Below, one piece after another: positions 30,692 through 39,733 of a DNA stretch of 64,000 nt (its first letter is position 1; every line of letters starts with the position of its first letter). The DNA comes from BMS3Bbin11 sp048550195 (lineage in GTDB: Bacteria > Pseudomonadota > Gammaproteobacteria > BMS3Bbin11), in assembly GCA_048550195.1 (NCBI GenBank), contig JBLYYR010000111.1, positions 1 through 64,000 on the forward strand. The letters run 5' to 3'. A model generated the notes under the pieces. It searched no databases and had not been told where the DNA came from. It worked only from the letters and a program-made list of their open reading frames with translations. A program made the translations under genes and the position numbers.

Positions 30692-30867
30692 TTCCTATCC
30701 GTTGCCTGAGAAACGTTTAATAAATGCTTTTTGTTCTGATTAAGTCTAAACCCAACCCCGATATTTTCAAGTCTTGATTTAAAGTATATTGTATTTTCAG
30801 GGAATCACAGGTACCTCGTTAACGGGTTTTATCCCCTAATAACTACTCCAGTTCAGCAATTCATACT

Positions 30868-31962
30868 ATGATGTGCAGTTCTAGAAATATGAATACCGTA
30901 AATAACAAGCTCCCACCAGAAAAAATTGATCGCCTGTCTAGATGGCGAGTGCTGGTATCGGCTGCCGTTTCGATATTGATCCTTTTCCTGCTCTGGTGGA
31001 TTGTTTCCTCAGGAAAGCAGTTAAAGGATGCGCATACTATTTCAGATGTTTTACAGAACACATCCTGGTGGCTGGCTTCCTTTTATATCCTTACAACGAT
31101 TTCGCAAACTCTGCTCAGAGCCATGCGTTATCGATCTTTGCTTAAAGCAGATGAGAACAGCCCGGTACCGGGCATCACTTTTATGTTTTTTGTTACATTG
31201 GCTCGCAACATGTTTGTCGACATGGTGCCCGCAAGAATTGGAGAAGCGAGTTATGTCCTGATGCTAAACCGCTCTGTTCATGTGCCGGTTTCAGCCTGTC
31301 TTTCGACTCTGTTTATCAGTGTAGTCCTTGACGTTATGGCGCTGGCTGTTCTATTGTTTGTGCTGGTGCTTGCAAGCATCATTACAGCCTCACAGTCCGG
31401 AATTTCCCTTGGCCATGCCTTGTTGGCTACGTCGTTACTGGTATTTGTGGCAGTCCTCATTATTTATATGGCAGTACCGTTGAGCCAATGGTTTTACCGG
31501 ATGATTGAATTTACCAGGATAAAGCTTCTGCAACGTTTTGCTCGATTTTTGATAGAAGTTGGCATGTCAATCCGACGCGTACAGACAAGAGAGCTTTTGT
31601 CGCTGACTATGGCACAATCGATCGGAATTCGTGTGTTCAAATACAGTGGGCTCTATATTCTGTTTGTTGCTGTTACAACCGCCAGCTTTCCCGAGTTTTC
31701 AGCGTTGCCCTGGTGGCAGGTATTACCCGCCTTCATTTCTGCAGAAGCAGCTGCCAGTTTACCTTTGCCGACGTTTATGAGTTTTGGCACCTATGAAGGA
31801 GGAGGTCTGCTGGCCTTTTCAATGCAGGGTTTTGCCGCTGCAGATACTTTAATTGTTATGTTTGTCATACATCTGATCTCCCAGCTGGTGGATTACACGC
31901 TCGGTGGCCTTGGCTTGCTGGGCTTTTTTCTGCAGAAGGGTGAGAATAGGTGCCAGGCTTGA
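30868..31962 (+). CDS. Flippase-like (LPG synthase TM / YbhN) membrane protein
   Basis: A 364-residue integral membrane protein with seven to nine membrane segments. The pattern SQTLLRAMRYRSLL, VDMVPARIGEASYVLML and LPLPTFMSFGTYEGG fits the lysylphosphatidylglycerol-synthase TM / UPF0104 superfamily, whose members are thought to move or modify lipids or lipid-linked sugars. There is no aminoacyl-transferase domain. ATG codons at 30868, 30871 and 30889 are all possible starts and no strong ribosome binding site decides between them. It lies 15 bases before the propeller protein gene, suggesting co-transcription. Confidence 0.78.
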   Translation: MMCSSRNMNTVNNKLPPEKIDRLSRWRVLVSAAVSILILFLLWWIVSSGKQLKDAHTISDVLQNTSWWLASFYILTTISQTLLRAMRYRSLLKADENSPVPGITFMFFVTLARNMFVDMVPARIGEASYVLMLNRSVHVPVSACLSTLFISVVLDVMALAVLLFVLVLASIITASQSGISLGHALLATSLLVFVAVLIIYMAVPLSQWFYRMIEFTRIKLLQRFARFLIEVGMSIRRVQTRELLSLTMAQSIGIRVFKYSGLYILFVAVTTASFPEFSALPWWQVLPAFISAEAAASLPLPTFMSFGTYEGGGLLAFSMQGFAAADTLIVMFVIHLISQLVDYTLGGLGLLGFFLQKGENRCQA

Positions 31963-31977
31963 AAGAGGCAAAGAGCT

Positions 31978-32985
31978 ATGAGTAACAGGCGTATTGTATT
32001 GATTGTTATTTCCGTTGTGGTGGTAGTGGCGGTGGCGACGGCGGGTTTTCTGCGTTGGCAGCTTAAGCAGGGTCGGCGTACCCCACCATCTGCAGGTATG
32101 TCTGTCATGATGGAGAAAGTGGCCCAGGCAGCAGAATTGCCAAGTGGGTTTATTGTCTGGAGCTCAAACCGTTTTGGTAATCACGACATACTTAAAATGG
32201 ACTTGCCGGAAAGAAAAATTTCACGTTTGACCACACATCCCCATACTGAGTATTTTCCACGAATCTCACCAGATGGAAGATATGTTGTATTTTCCCGCTC
32301 ACAAAAACCCTGGGTATCGCAGCGTAATCAGGAACTATGGGACGTAATACTACTCGATCTTCAGACAGGGGAGGAACGGGAACTGGCCAAAAATGCCAAT
32401 ACCCCCACCTGGTCTATCGATGGAAAAAAGGTATATTTTCAGCGCAATGTCATGAACCTGGCTGAAATTAATGTCGAAACAGGAGAGGAGCGCATTCTTT
32501 TCACCAGCGGCAATGGCGACGTCAAAAAGAGCGCAGGGTTGCAAACACCGGCATACAACACGCATAGCAATAAAATGGCCGTAACGTTGCGCTATGGCCA
32601 GCACATGACGGCCATTGTCGATATGTACGGGAATCTCAGGAGAATCTCAGACGGCTGTCAGCTTACCTGGAGCAGGGATGCGAGCTTTCTTTACTATGTG
32701 GATTATGGTGGCAAGATGAAAAATGCCTTTTATCTTTATGACCCTGCGACTGGCAAGTCCACACCGTGGCTGGATATGCCTGGTGAATTCAGTCATGAGT
32801 ATTTTCCAAAACTGTCAAATGATGAAAAATATCTAGTTTTCGCCGCCAGCAAAGGCGGTCATGAGCATGATAGTGCTGATTATGAGATATTCCTCTGGCA
32901 GGTGGGCGCACCAGCAGAATCGGCGGTTCGCCTGACTTTTCATACGGGTAATGATAACTGGCCGGATGTGTTTTTGATGGATTAG
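31978..32985 (+). CDS. TolB-like beta-propeller protein, membrane anchored
   Basis: A 335-residue protein with an N-terminal membrane anchor (about residues 5-25, IVLIVISVVVVVAVATAGFL) and a periplasmic PD40/WD40-like propeller. Repeats such as SRLTTHPHTEYFPRISPDG, TWSIDGKKVYFQR and HEYFPKLSNDEKYLVFAAS show the TolB pattern. TolB-like propellers usually bind partner proteins or glycans. It probably shares an operon with the flippase-like gene upstream. The role is unknown; it is not TolB itself, which lies in the tol-pal cluster. Confidence 0.75.
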   Translation: MSNRRIVLIVISVVVVVAVATAGFLRWQLKQGRRTPPSAGMSVMMEKVAQAAELPSGFIVWSSNRFGNHDILKMDLPERKISRLTTHPHTEYFPRISPDGRYVVFSRSQKPWVSQRNQELWDVILLDLQTGEERELAKNANTPTWSIDGKKVYFQRNVMNLAEINVETGEERILFTSGNGDVKKSAGLQTPAYNTHSNKMAVTLRYGQHMTAIVDMYGNLRRISDGCQLTWSRDASFLYYVDYGGKMKNAFYLYDPATGKSTPWLDMPGEFSHEYFPKLSNDEKYLVFAASKGGHEHDSADYEIFLWQVGAPAESAVRLTFHTGNDNWPDVFLMD

Positions 32986-33140
32986 TCTCTGGTTTCTTTT
33001 ATTATTTTGCTCGAATTGAACTGGGCTTGTCGCAGTTCATGCGCGAGGTGTTCAGTACCTTGATCAGGGTTGCGACAAAGAGTTTAATCGACGAGAATTA
33101 TTACAGCATGATACAACATATCAATCATTTGACCGCACTG

Positions 33141-33303
33141 AGGAACCTCTGATCAATTCATGAACTCGTATCTTACGTTTAAAATATCCAGTCTTTTTCG
33201 TTGAAAATCTTCGCAATAGCTAGCTATTACGTGCAATTTCCGCCTCAAAACTGAAAATTTTAAATCGCAATCTACTTCGTCCAGAATTAATTAGAGATTC
33301 CCT
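33141..33303. mobile_element. MITE-like element, 163 bp with imperfect terminal inverted repeats
   Basis: GGAACCTCTGATCAATTC at 33142-33159 is inverted as GAATTAATTAGAGATTCC at 33284-33301 with three mismatches over 18 bases. The interior is AT-rich, has an AGCTAGCT palindrome and no reading frame. The ends resemble those I remember from IS5-type insertion sequences, so it is likely a non-autonomous derivative. No clear target duplication was found. It fills most of the 336-base gap before the metallopeptidase gene; the rest of that gap (32986-33140) shows nothing. Confidence 0.6.
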
Positions 33304-33321
33304 AAGGTATTACTCCATAAA

Positions 33322-34206
33322 ATGAAGTGGCGAAAAAGAAAACAAAGCACAAACGTTGATGACAGAAGAAGTAGCACTGGCGGTGTACGTAGAGCTTTGC
33401 CTTCCGTTGGAACAATTCTTTTTTTCTGGCCGATAATCAAAAAACTGCTGCATTCAAAGCTTGGCCTCGCCATATTGGGTATTGGTGCAGTGGTTTATTT
33501 TGGTAATTTTATTGATTTCTCTTCTTTGATGGGGGGTGGCAGTTCCACACCTGTTAATGAAGAACTGGATAATGAGCAGGCTGCATTTATTAAAACAGTA
33601 CATGCCGACACTGAAGCAATCTGGTCAAAGATCTTTGCACAGGCAGAAGCGCGCTATCCCTCTCCGACTCTGGTGTTGTATCGCGGGTCGACAACAAGTG
33701 GCTGTGGACCGGCCAGTTCTCGCATGGGACCGTTCTATTGCCCTGAAGATAGAAAAATCTATGTTGATCTGGGCTTCTTCGAGGATTTGAAACGTCAGCA
33801 TGGGGCAGGGGGAGACTTTGCACAAGCCTATGTGCTCGCACACGAAATTGGCCATCATGTGCAATACCTGGAAGGTACACTGGATAAGGTGCAAAGAGCA
33901 AAACAACAGGTATGGGGAGAGGCCAAAAAGAATCAACTGCAAGTGCGTGTTGAGCTGCAGGCTGATTGCTATGCAGGTGTCTGGGCGCATCACGCTCATG
34001 CACAGTTTGATATCCTGGAAGAAGGCGACCTCGAAGAAGCAATGGTTGCTGCGGCTTCCATCGGTGATGACAGGATGCAAAAACAGTCACAGGGTTTCGC
34101 TATACCCCACACCTTTACTCATGGCAGTTCCAAACAACGTGTAGAGTGGTTTGCCAGAGGTGTTAAGAATGGTGATTTACAGGATTGTAATACCTTTGGA
34201 AGGTAA
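33322..34206 (+). CDS. YpfJ-like neutral zinc metallopeptidase
   Basis: A 294-residue protein of the PF04228 family. The N-terminus is basic (MKWRKRKQS), followed by a membrane segment at about residues 50-70 and a zinc peptidase domain with AHEIGHHVQYLEG at about residues 174-186 and a later ELQADCYAGVWAHHAH supplying the third ligand region. SGCGPASSRMGPFYCPEDRK is the conserved Cys-containing segment. The natural substrate is unknown. The MITE-like element ends 18 bases before the start, so it may affect expression; no strong ribosome binding site is visible. Confidence 0.9.
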   Translation: MKWRKRKQSTNVDDRRSSTGGVRRALPSVGTILFFWPIIKKLLHSKLGLAILGIGAVVYFGNFIDFSSLMGGGSSTPVNEELDNEQAAFIKTVHADTEAIWSKIFAQAEARYPSPTLVLYRGSTTSGCGPASSRMGPFYCPEDRKIYVDLGFFEDLKRQHGAGGDFAQAYVLAHEIGHHVQYLEGTLDKVQRAKQQVWGEAKKNQLQVRVELQADCYAGVWAHHAHAQFDILEEGDLEEAMVAAASIGDDRMQKQSQGFAIPHTFTHGSSKQRVEWFARGVKNGDLQDCNTFGR

Positions 34207-34234
34207 CACCAATCTCCCAAATATAGAAAAAAAC

Positions 34235-35101
34235 TCAAATACTATCCAACAGGCCAATCATGGCCTTCGTAGCATTAGACAAAGTCATGTCATTATGCGT
34301 CACATATCCAAGTTTTCGACGAAGATCCATGTTTTTTATCTGCAATTTAACGACAGTTTCATCAAGCATGGTGTCCGGTATGATGGTCCATCCAAGGCCG
34401 ATGCTGGCCATCATTTTGTTGGTTTCAAGAAAGTTGGTCGACAGACCGATACGCAGTCTGTAACCCGTTAATGCAAGCTTTTCCTCCAGCAATGCCCGGG
34501 TGTAGGTGTTGACGCCAGGCAGTATCGCCTCGTGTCTGGCAAGTTCTTCTACAGCGACGGAATCTTTGCCTGCCAGCTCATGCATTTTGCCGACTACTAG
34601 AGCCAGCGGGTCATCCCAGACCTGTGTCGCGGTGAGTGATTGAGGTGTGCTGGAGGGTAGGGTGATGATGGCCATTTCCAGTCGGCCGCTTTCAACCCCC
34701 TGAACACCGTCTTCCGAGTCCACAAAATGCAATGACAACTCGACATCCGGGTATCGCTTCGTGTATTGGCGTAATACCGGCGGTAAGCGGTGCAGGCCGA
34801 TATGGTGTGAGGTACCCAGGCTTAGGCTGCCTGTAATCTCTTGCTTCATATTGTCAGCAGTTTTACGTAAATTACTGAAGGAAATTAGCATGCTCTCAGC
34901 TAATGGAAGCAACTTATGCCCGGTATCCGTCAATCGGACATTTCTTCCTATACGGTCGAATAATGGGCTGCCAAGCTGTAATTCCAGCGCAGCAACGCGT
35001 TTACTGATAGCCGGTTGTGTTAGATGCAGGCTGTTTGCTGCAGCGGTAAAGGAACCATACTTATTTATGGCAACAAAGGCCTTGAGCTGTGATTCATCCA
35101 T
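34235..35101 (-). CDS. LysR-type regulator divergent from leuC
   Basis: A 288-residue regulator with an N-terminal winged helix-turn-helix (FVAINKYGSFTAAANSLHLT, then QPAISKRVAALE) and a periplasmic-binding-like effector domain (LSLGTSHHIGLHRLPPVLRQ). The frame extends to 35113, but ATG 35101 gives the standard start MDESQLKAF. It is divergent from leuC, and a LysR-type site T-N11-A (35145-35157) lies in the shared intergenic region. Regulation of leuCDB and of itself is inferred; the effector may be a leucine-pathway intermediate. Confidence 0.88.
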   Translation of the reverse strand: MDESQLKAFVAINKYGSFTAAANSLHLTQPAISKRVAALELQLGSPLFDRIGRNVRLTDTGHKLLPLAESMLISFSNLRKTADNMKQEITGSLSLGTSHHIGLHRLPPVLRQYTKRYPDVELSLHFVDSEDGVQGVESGRLEMAIITLPSSTPQSLTATQVWDDPLALVVGKMHELAGKDSVAVEELARHEAILPGVNTYTRALLEEKLALTGYRLRIGLSTNFLETNKMMASIGLGWTIIPDTMLDETVVKLQIKNMDLRRKLGYVTHNDMTLSNATKAMIGLLDSI

Positions 35102-35144
35102 GTGCGTTCTCAATCAATTATTTTTGAATCCTATCCTTGACTCA

Positions 35145-35157
35145 TTCCAAAATAGAA
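35145..35157. promoter_or_regulatory. Candidate LysR operator (T-N11-A)
   Basis: ATTC at 35144-35147 and GAAT at 35155-35158 form an inverted repeat with the T-N11-A core at 35145-35157. A TTGACT at 35137-35142 just before it could be the leuC -35 box, with TATTAT at 35162-35167 as -10 after a long 19-base spacer. Confidence 0.45.
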
Positions 35158-35246
35158 TTGATATTATAAAAATGATGAATTTATGTAATTTATAACCTGT
35201 GTCATAATTTCCTGCAACCTAAATGATGAAAAGTGGAGTGATTCAG

Positions 35247-36653
35247 ATGGCTGGCAAAACCCTGTATGACAAGTTGTGGGATAGTCATGTAGTTCGGCAG
35301 GAAGATAATACTGCTTTACTTTATATTGATCGCCATCTGGTTCATGAAGTGACATCACCGCAGGCCTTTGAAGGTTTACGCCTAGCGGGGCGCCGTCTTT
35401 GGCGTCCAGCAGCAAACCTGGCAACTCCGGATCACAACGTGCCGACAACCGAGCGTCAGAAAGGGATAGTTGACCCTGTATCACGTTTACAGGTGGAGAC
35501 GCTTGATCAAAATTGTGTGGATTTTCGTATTACCGAGTTTGGTATGAATGATCCGCGTCAGGGCATCGTTCATGTTATCGGGCCGGAGCAGGGTGCCACC
35601 TTGCCGGGCATGACGGTAGTCTGTGGCGATTCGCACACCTCTACACACGGTGCCTTTGCTGCTTTGGCCATGGGTATTGGTACTTCTGAAGTAGAACATG
35701 TGCTGGCAACGCAATGTTTGATTCAGAAAAAGGCAAAGAACATGCGTGTGTCGGTAGAAGGAGAGGTGTCTGACGGCATAACAGCGAAGGATATAGTGCT
35801 TGCCATTATTGAGAAAACAGGGACAGCCGGCGGCACAGGATACACTATTGAATTTGCCGGATCGGCTATTCGAGCATTGAGTATGGAAGGTCGCATGACC
35901 CTGTGCAATATGACGATAGAAGCCGGTGCCCGGGCAGGGCTGGTCGCGGTTGATGAGAAGACTATCGACTATGTGCGTGGACGCCCTTATTCTCCCGCTG
36001 AAGAATACAGGGAGCAGTCGGAGGCGTACTGGCAAGGCCTGCATTCAGATGCGGACGCTGTATTTGATAAAGAGGTTTTTCTCAATGCCGCCGATATCCG
36101 GCCGCAGGTTAGCTGGGGAACATCGCCTGAAATGGTCGTGTCGATAGGCGACAGCGTGCCTGATCCTCAACAGGAGGCTGATCCGGTAAAACGCGAAGGC
36201 ATGATCAATGCGCTGGCCTATATGGGACTGGAGCCAGGGGTGGCGATATCAGATATTTCACTGGATAAGATATTTATTGGTTCATGCACCAACTCCCGTA
36301 TCGAAGATATTCGTGCCGCCGCTGAAGTTGTCCGGGGCCGTAAGCTTGCTGCTACCATCAGATTGGCGATAGTGGTGCCCGGTTCTGGCCTGGTCAAGGC
36401 ACAGGCTGAACAGGAAGGGCTGGACAGGGTGTTTACTGAAGCCGGCTTTGAATGGCGGGACCCCGGTTGTTCAATGTGTCTGGCGATGAATGCAGACCGA
36501 CTTCAAGAAGGAGAGCGATGTGCCTCTACCTCGAACAGGAATTTTGAGGGTCGTCAGGGCCGCGGCGGCAGGACACATCTTGTTTCACCGGCATTGGCTG
36601 CCGCTGCTGCTATTGCCGGGCATTTTATAGACCCGGCATCACTGGAGAACTGA
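35247..36653 (+). CDS. leuC: 3-isopropylmalate dehydratase large subunit LeuC
   Basis: A 468-residue aconitase-family enzyme that isomerises 2-isopropylmalate to 3-isopropylmalate in leucine synthesis. The [4Fe-4S] ligands are in FIGSCTNSR (near residue 350) and DPGCSMCLAMN (near 412). Other marks are TPDHNVPT and VCGDSHTSTHGAFAALA. GGAG about nine bases upstream of ATG 35247 favours this start over the ATG at 35223. The subunit works with LeuD, whose gene begins one base after the stop. Confidence 0.97.
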   Translation: MAGKTLYDKLWDSHVVRQEDNTALLYIDRHLVHEVTSPQAFEGLRLAGRRLWRPAANLATPDHNVPTTERQKGIVDPVSRLQVETLDQNCVDFRITEFGMNDPRQGIVHVIGPEQGATLPGMTVVCGDSHTSTHGAFAALAMGIGTSEVEHVLATQCLIQKKAKNMRVSVEGEVSDGITAKDIVLAIIEKTGTAGGTGYTIEFAGSAIRALSMEGRMTLCNMTIEAGARAGLVAVDEKTIDYVRGRPYSPAEEYREQSEAYWQGLHSDADAVFDKEVFLNAADIRPQVSWGTSPEMVVSIGDSVPDPQQEADPVKREGMINALAYMGLEPGVAISDISLDKIFIGSCTNSRIEDIRAAAEVVRGRKLAATIRLAIVVPGSGLVKAQAEQEGLDRVFTEAGFEWRDPGCSMCLAMNADRLQEGERCASTSNRNFEGRQGRGGRTHLVSPALAAAAAIAGHFIDPASLEN

Positions 36654-36654
36654 T

Positions 36655-37305
36655 ATGGAAAAATTTATTGCAGTAGACGCCATTGTTGCACCAATGGACC
36701 GCCCGAACGTCGATACCGATGCAATCATCCCAAAGCAATTCCTGAAATCGATCAAACGCAGTGGGTTCGGTCCTAATCTGTTTGATGAATGGCGCTACCT
36801 GGATATTGGTGAGCCGGGTCAGGACAATAGTAACAGGCCTTTGAACGAGGGTTTTGTACTTAATCAGGCCCGTTACCAGGGTGCCCGGATATTGCTGGCG
36901 CGTGAGAATTTTGGTTGTGGCTCATCGCGGGAGCATGCCCCCTGGGCGCTGCAGGATTACGGGTTCAGGGTGATAATAGCACCGAGCTTTGCAGACATAT
37001 TCTTTAATAATTGCTTTAAAAATGGCATTTTACCGATAGTTCTTGATGAAAAGCTTGTTGATAAGCTATTTAAAGATGTTATGGATACGACAGGGTACAA
37101 GCTCAGGGTGGATCTGCAGGAACAGGTAATTATAACGGCAGATGGCAGTAAAATAACGTTTAATGTCGACAAGTATCGTAAGCATTGCCTGTTGGAAGGA
37201 CTTGATGACATCGCTTTAACTTTACAGCATATGGATGAAATACGTGCCTATGAGAAAACTCGCAGCAAGATTACACCGTGGTTGTTCACGGACGTAGATT
37301 GTTGA
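36655..37305 (+). CDS. leuD: 3-isopropylmalate dehydratase small subunit LeuD
   Basis: A 216-residue swivel-domain subunit that completes the LeuCD active site. It has APMDRPNVDTDAIIPKQFL at the N-terminus and the loop ENFGCGSSREHAPWAL near residue 83. The length is normal. The start is one base after the leuC stop. A palindromic repeat lies in the 200-base gap before leuB. Confidence 0.97.
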   Translation: MEKFIAVDAIVAPMDRPNVDTDAIIPKQFLKSIKRSGFGPNLFDEWRYLDIGEPGQDNSNRPLNEGFVLNQARYQGARILLARENFGCGSSREHAPWALQDYGFRVIIAPSFADIFFNNCFKNGILPIVLDEKLVDKLFKDVMDTTGYKLRVDLQEQVIITADGSKITFNVDKYRKHCLLEGLDDIALTLQHMDEIRAYEKTRSKITPWLFTDVDC

Positions 37306-37338
37306 AGTTTTCAGGGTAGTTTCTTAATAAGAGGAAGC

Positions 37339-37424
37339 TGTCATTGCGAGCCTGGCGCGGCAATCCCTTTGCTTATAATCAGTCACATGAGATTGTTTCA
37401 TCACTGCGTTCCTGGCGATGACGA
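37339..37424. repeat. Palindromic dispersed repeat between leuD and leuB
   Basis: The left arm TGTCATTGCGAGCCTGGCGC (37339-37358) is mirrored by GCGTTCCTGGCGATGACGA near the right end, with the inner pair GGCAATCCC and GAGATTGTTTC. This is the look of the widespread bacterial palindromic repeat of the TCATTGCGAG type. It would form a long hairpin in the leu transcript and may set the level of leuB expression relative to leuCD. Confidence 0.65.
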
Positions 37425-37506
37425 ACAAACAAATAAAGGTCTTCAAAAATACAGGTCAGTACGATACTTTCTATCAGACTTTTAACTAAAGAGGTTTACT
37501 GGGTAT

Positions 37507-38580
37507 ATGACTAAACAAATACTGGTCCTGCCAGGTGACGGTATAGGTCCTGAGATCGTTGAGCAGGCAGTGAGAGTGCTGGAGTTGTTGCGTGACGAGT
37601 CCGGGCTTGATATTGCGATTTCACAGGCTAAAGTTGGTGGTAAGGCTTATGATGAAACTGGACATCCTTTGCCTGAGGCAACACTGGCTATGGCCCGGCA
37701 GGCAGATGCGATCCTGCTGGGAGCGGTCGGAGGACCGCAGTACGAGTCGCTTGATAGAGAGCTGCGACCTGAACGCGCACTGCTTGGTCTCAGGTCTGAA
37801 CTGCAATTGTTTTCCAATCTGCGACCGGCATTGATGTACCCGGCATTAACCGGTGCATCCAGCCTGAAGCCTGAAATTGTGTCTGGGCTGGATATTATGA
37901 TTGTCCGTGAACTGACAGGTGGTATCTATTTCGGTACTCCACGGGGTATCCGCACTCTGGACAACGGGCAACGGGAAGGGTTCAATACACTGGTCTATAA
38001 TGAGGCAGAAATTGAGCGTATTGCACACTCTGCCTTCGATATTGCGATGAAGCGCGATAAACGGCTATGTTCAGTGGACAAGGCCAACGTGCTGGAAGTG
38101 TCTGAGCTATGGCGCGAGGTGGTCAGCCGGGTAGGTGAAAAATATCCAGAGGTTGAGCTCTCGCATATGTACGTCGATAACGCCGCCATGCAGCTGGTCC
38201 GTGAACCAAAGCAATTTGATGTCATGGTGACCAAGAACATGTTTGGTGACATATTGTCCGATGCAGCGGCTATGCTTACTGGATCGATTGGCATGCTGCC
38301 ATCCGCCTCACTGGATGCACAGGGCAAAGGCATGTACGAACCAATACATGGTTCCGCACCGGATATTGCCGGGCAGGGCATTGCAAATCCATTGGCCACG
38401 ATTCTGTCTGTCGCCATGTTGCTGCGTTACACACTGGGTGAAGCTGGCTTTGCTGATCAGGTTGAAAAGGCGGTAGAGGCCGTACTGGACGATGGTCTGC
38501 GCACCCCGGACATCAGCGATGATGATAATTCAATCGGAACTGTTGCCATGGGTGATGCAGTACTGGAAAGATTACTATAG
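37507..38580 (+). CDS. leuB: 3-isopropylmalate dehydrogenase LeuB
   Basis: A 357-residue NAD-dependent enzyme that oxidises and decarboxylates 3-isopropylmalate. The marks are LPGDGIGPEIVEQAV at the start, ELTGGIYFGTPRG near residue 135 with catalytic Tyr, VDKANVLEVSELWREVV with catalytic Lys, and MFGDILSDAAAMLTGSIGML near 246 with metal-binding Asp. EPIHGSAPDIAGQGIANP binds the NAD ribose. A GAGG site lies upstream of ATG 37507. asd follows after 16 bases. Confidence 0.97.
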   Translation: MTKQILVLPGDGIGPEIVEQAVRVLELLRDESGLDIAISQAKVGGKAYDETGHPLPEATLAMARQADAILLGAVGGPQYESLDRELRPERALLGLRSELQLFSNLRPALMYPALTGASSLKPEIVSGLDIMIVRELTGGIYFGTPRGIRTLDNGQREGFNTLVYNEAEIERIAHSAFDIAMKRDKRLCSVDKANVLEVSELWREVVSRVGEKYPEVELSHMYVDNAAMQLVREPKQFDVMVTKNMFGDILSDAAAMLTGSIGMLPSASLDAQGKGMYEPIHGSAPDIAGQGIANPLATILSVAMLLRYTLGEAGFADQVEKAVEAVLDDGLRTPDISDDDNSIGTVAMGDAVLERLL

Positions 38581-38596
38581 AATTTGGAATAGATAA

Positions 38597-39619
38597 ATGA
38601 GCAAAGTATTTGATATTGCAGTAGTTGGTGCCACAGGGGCTGTGGGTGAAACCATGTTGCGCGTATTACATGAAAGAAATTTTCCTGTCGGCAATGTCTA
38701 TCCGCTGGCGTCCAGTCGCTCAGCGGGTAAACGGGTAGATTTTGGCGGCAGGATGCTGGTTGTTGAAGACCTCGACAGTTTTGATTTTTCAAAAGTGCAG
38801 ATAGGTCTGTTTTCTGCAGGTGGCAGCATTTCTGAAAAATATGCCCCCAGGGCGGTTGAAGCCGGCTGTGTGGTCGTGGACAACACTTCACACTACCGCT
38901 ACGATGATGATATCCCCCTTGTTGTTCCGGAAGTGAACCCGCAGGCGATTGCTGACTATAAGGCACGCGGTATTATTGCCAACCCGAATTGTTCAACCAT
39001 ACAAATGCTGGTGGCACTGAAGCCTATTTATGATGAGGTAGGTATCAGTCGTATAAATGTCTGCACTTATCAGGCGGTTTCCGGTACTGGTAAATCGGCA
39101 ATTGAAGAGCTGGCAGGCCAGTCAGCCGCCCTGCTGGGCGGTAAAAGTGTCGAAGCAAAGGTATACCCGAAGCAGATTGCCTTCAATGTATTACCCCAAA
39201 TTGATGTTTTTGAGGACAACGGCTATACCCGTGAAGAGATGAAAATGGTCTGGGAAACCCGTAAGATATTTTCTGATGACGGCATTATGGTTAATCCTAC
39301 AGCGGTTCGAGTACCTGTCTTTTTTGGCCATTCCGAAGCGATACACATAGAAACACGTGAAAAAATAAGTGCGGCAAGTGCACGCGAGCTACTTGATAGC
39401 ACTGAAGGCATAATTGTCGTTGACGAACATGTTGATGGTGGTTATCCAACAGCTGTCACTGAAGGTGTTGACACCGATCCGGTCTACGTCGGCCGCATAA
39501 GAGAGGACATCTCGCATCCAATGGGGCTGGATATGTGGGTAGTCGCCGATAATGTGCGAAAAGGAGCCGCTACAAATAGTATCCAAATAGCTGAAATATT
39601 GGCAAAAAGTTATTTGTAA
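38597..39619 (+). CDS. asd: Aspartate-semialdehyde dehydrogenase
   Basis: A 340-residue NADP-dependent enzyme making aspartate semialdehyde for lysine, threonine and methionine synthesis. The nucleotide-binding loop is VVGATGAVGETML at residues 9-21. The catalytic Cys is in NPNCSTIQM near residue 132. The late conserved segment VPVFFGHSEAIHIET holds the active-site His. It is of the shorter type common outside enterics. Gene order leuB-asd-fimV-truA is a familiar gammaproteobacterial arrangement. Confidence 0.97.
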   Translation: MSKVFDIAVVGATGAVGETMLRVLHERNFPVGNVYPLASSRSAGKRVDFGGRMLVVEDLDSFDFSKVQIGLFSAGGSISEKYAPRAVEAGCVVVDNTSHYRYDDDIPLVVPEVNPQAIADYKARGIIANPNCSTIQMLVALKPIYDEVGISRINVCTYQAVSGTGKSAIEELAGQSAALLGGKSVEAKVYPKQIAFNVLPQIDVFEDNGYTREEMKMVWETRKIFSDDGIMVNPTAVRVPVFFGHSEAIHIETREKISAASARELLDSTEGIIVVDEHVDGGYPTAVTEGVDTDPVYVGRIREDISHPMGLDMWVVADNVRKGAATNSIQIAEILAKSYL

Positions 39620-39733
39620 GCTATTGTTAGTTGCGAAACATAAAGAACTTTCGTAGTATTGAACTATAAGTATAAGCGAAATAAGGAAAAATACGTTTCT
39701 TTAACTAAGTACAGCCACTAAAAAGAGAAGATC

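Noticed and set aside
33590..34090. Minus-strand 166-codon frame opposite the YpfJ-like gene
   Set aside because: The plus strand has a clear zinc peptidase with HEIGHH; the reverse frame shows no domain or start signal.
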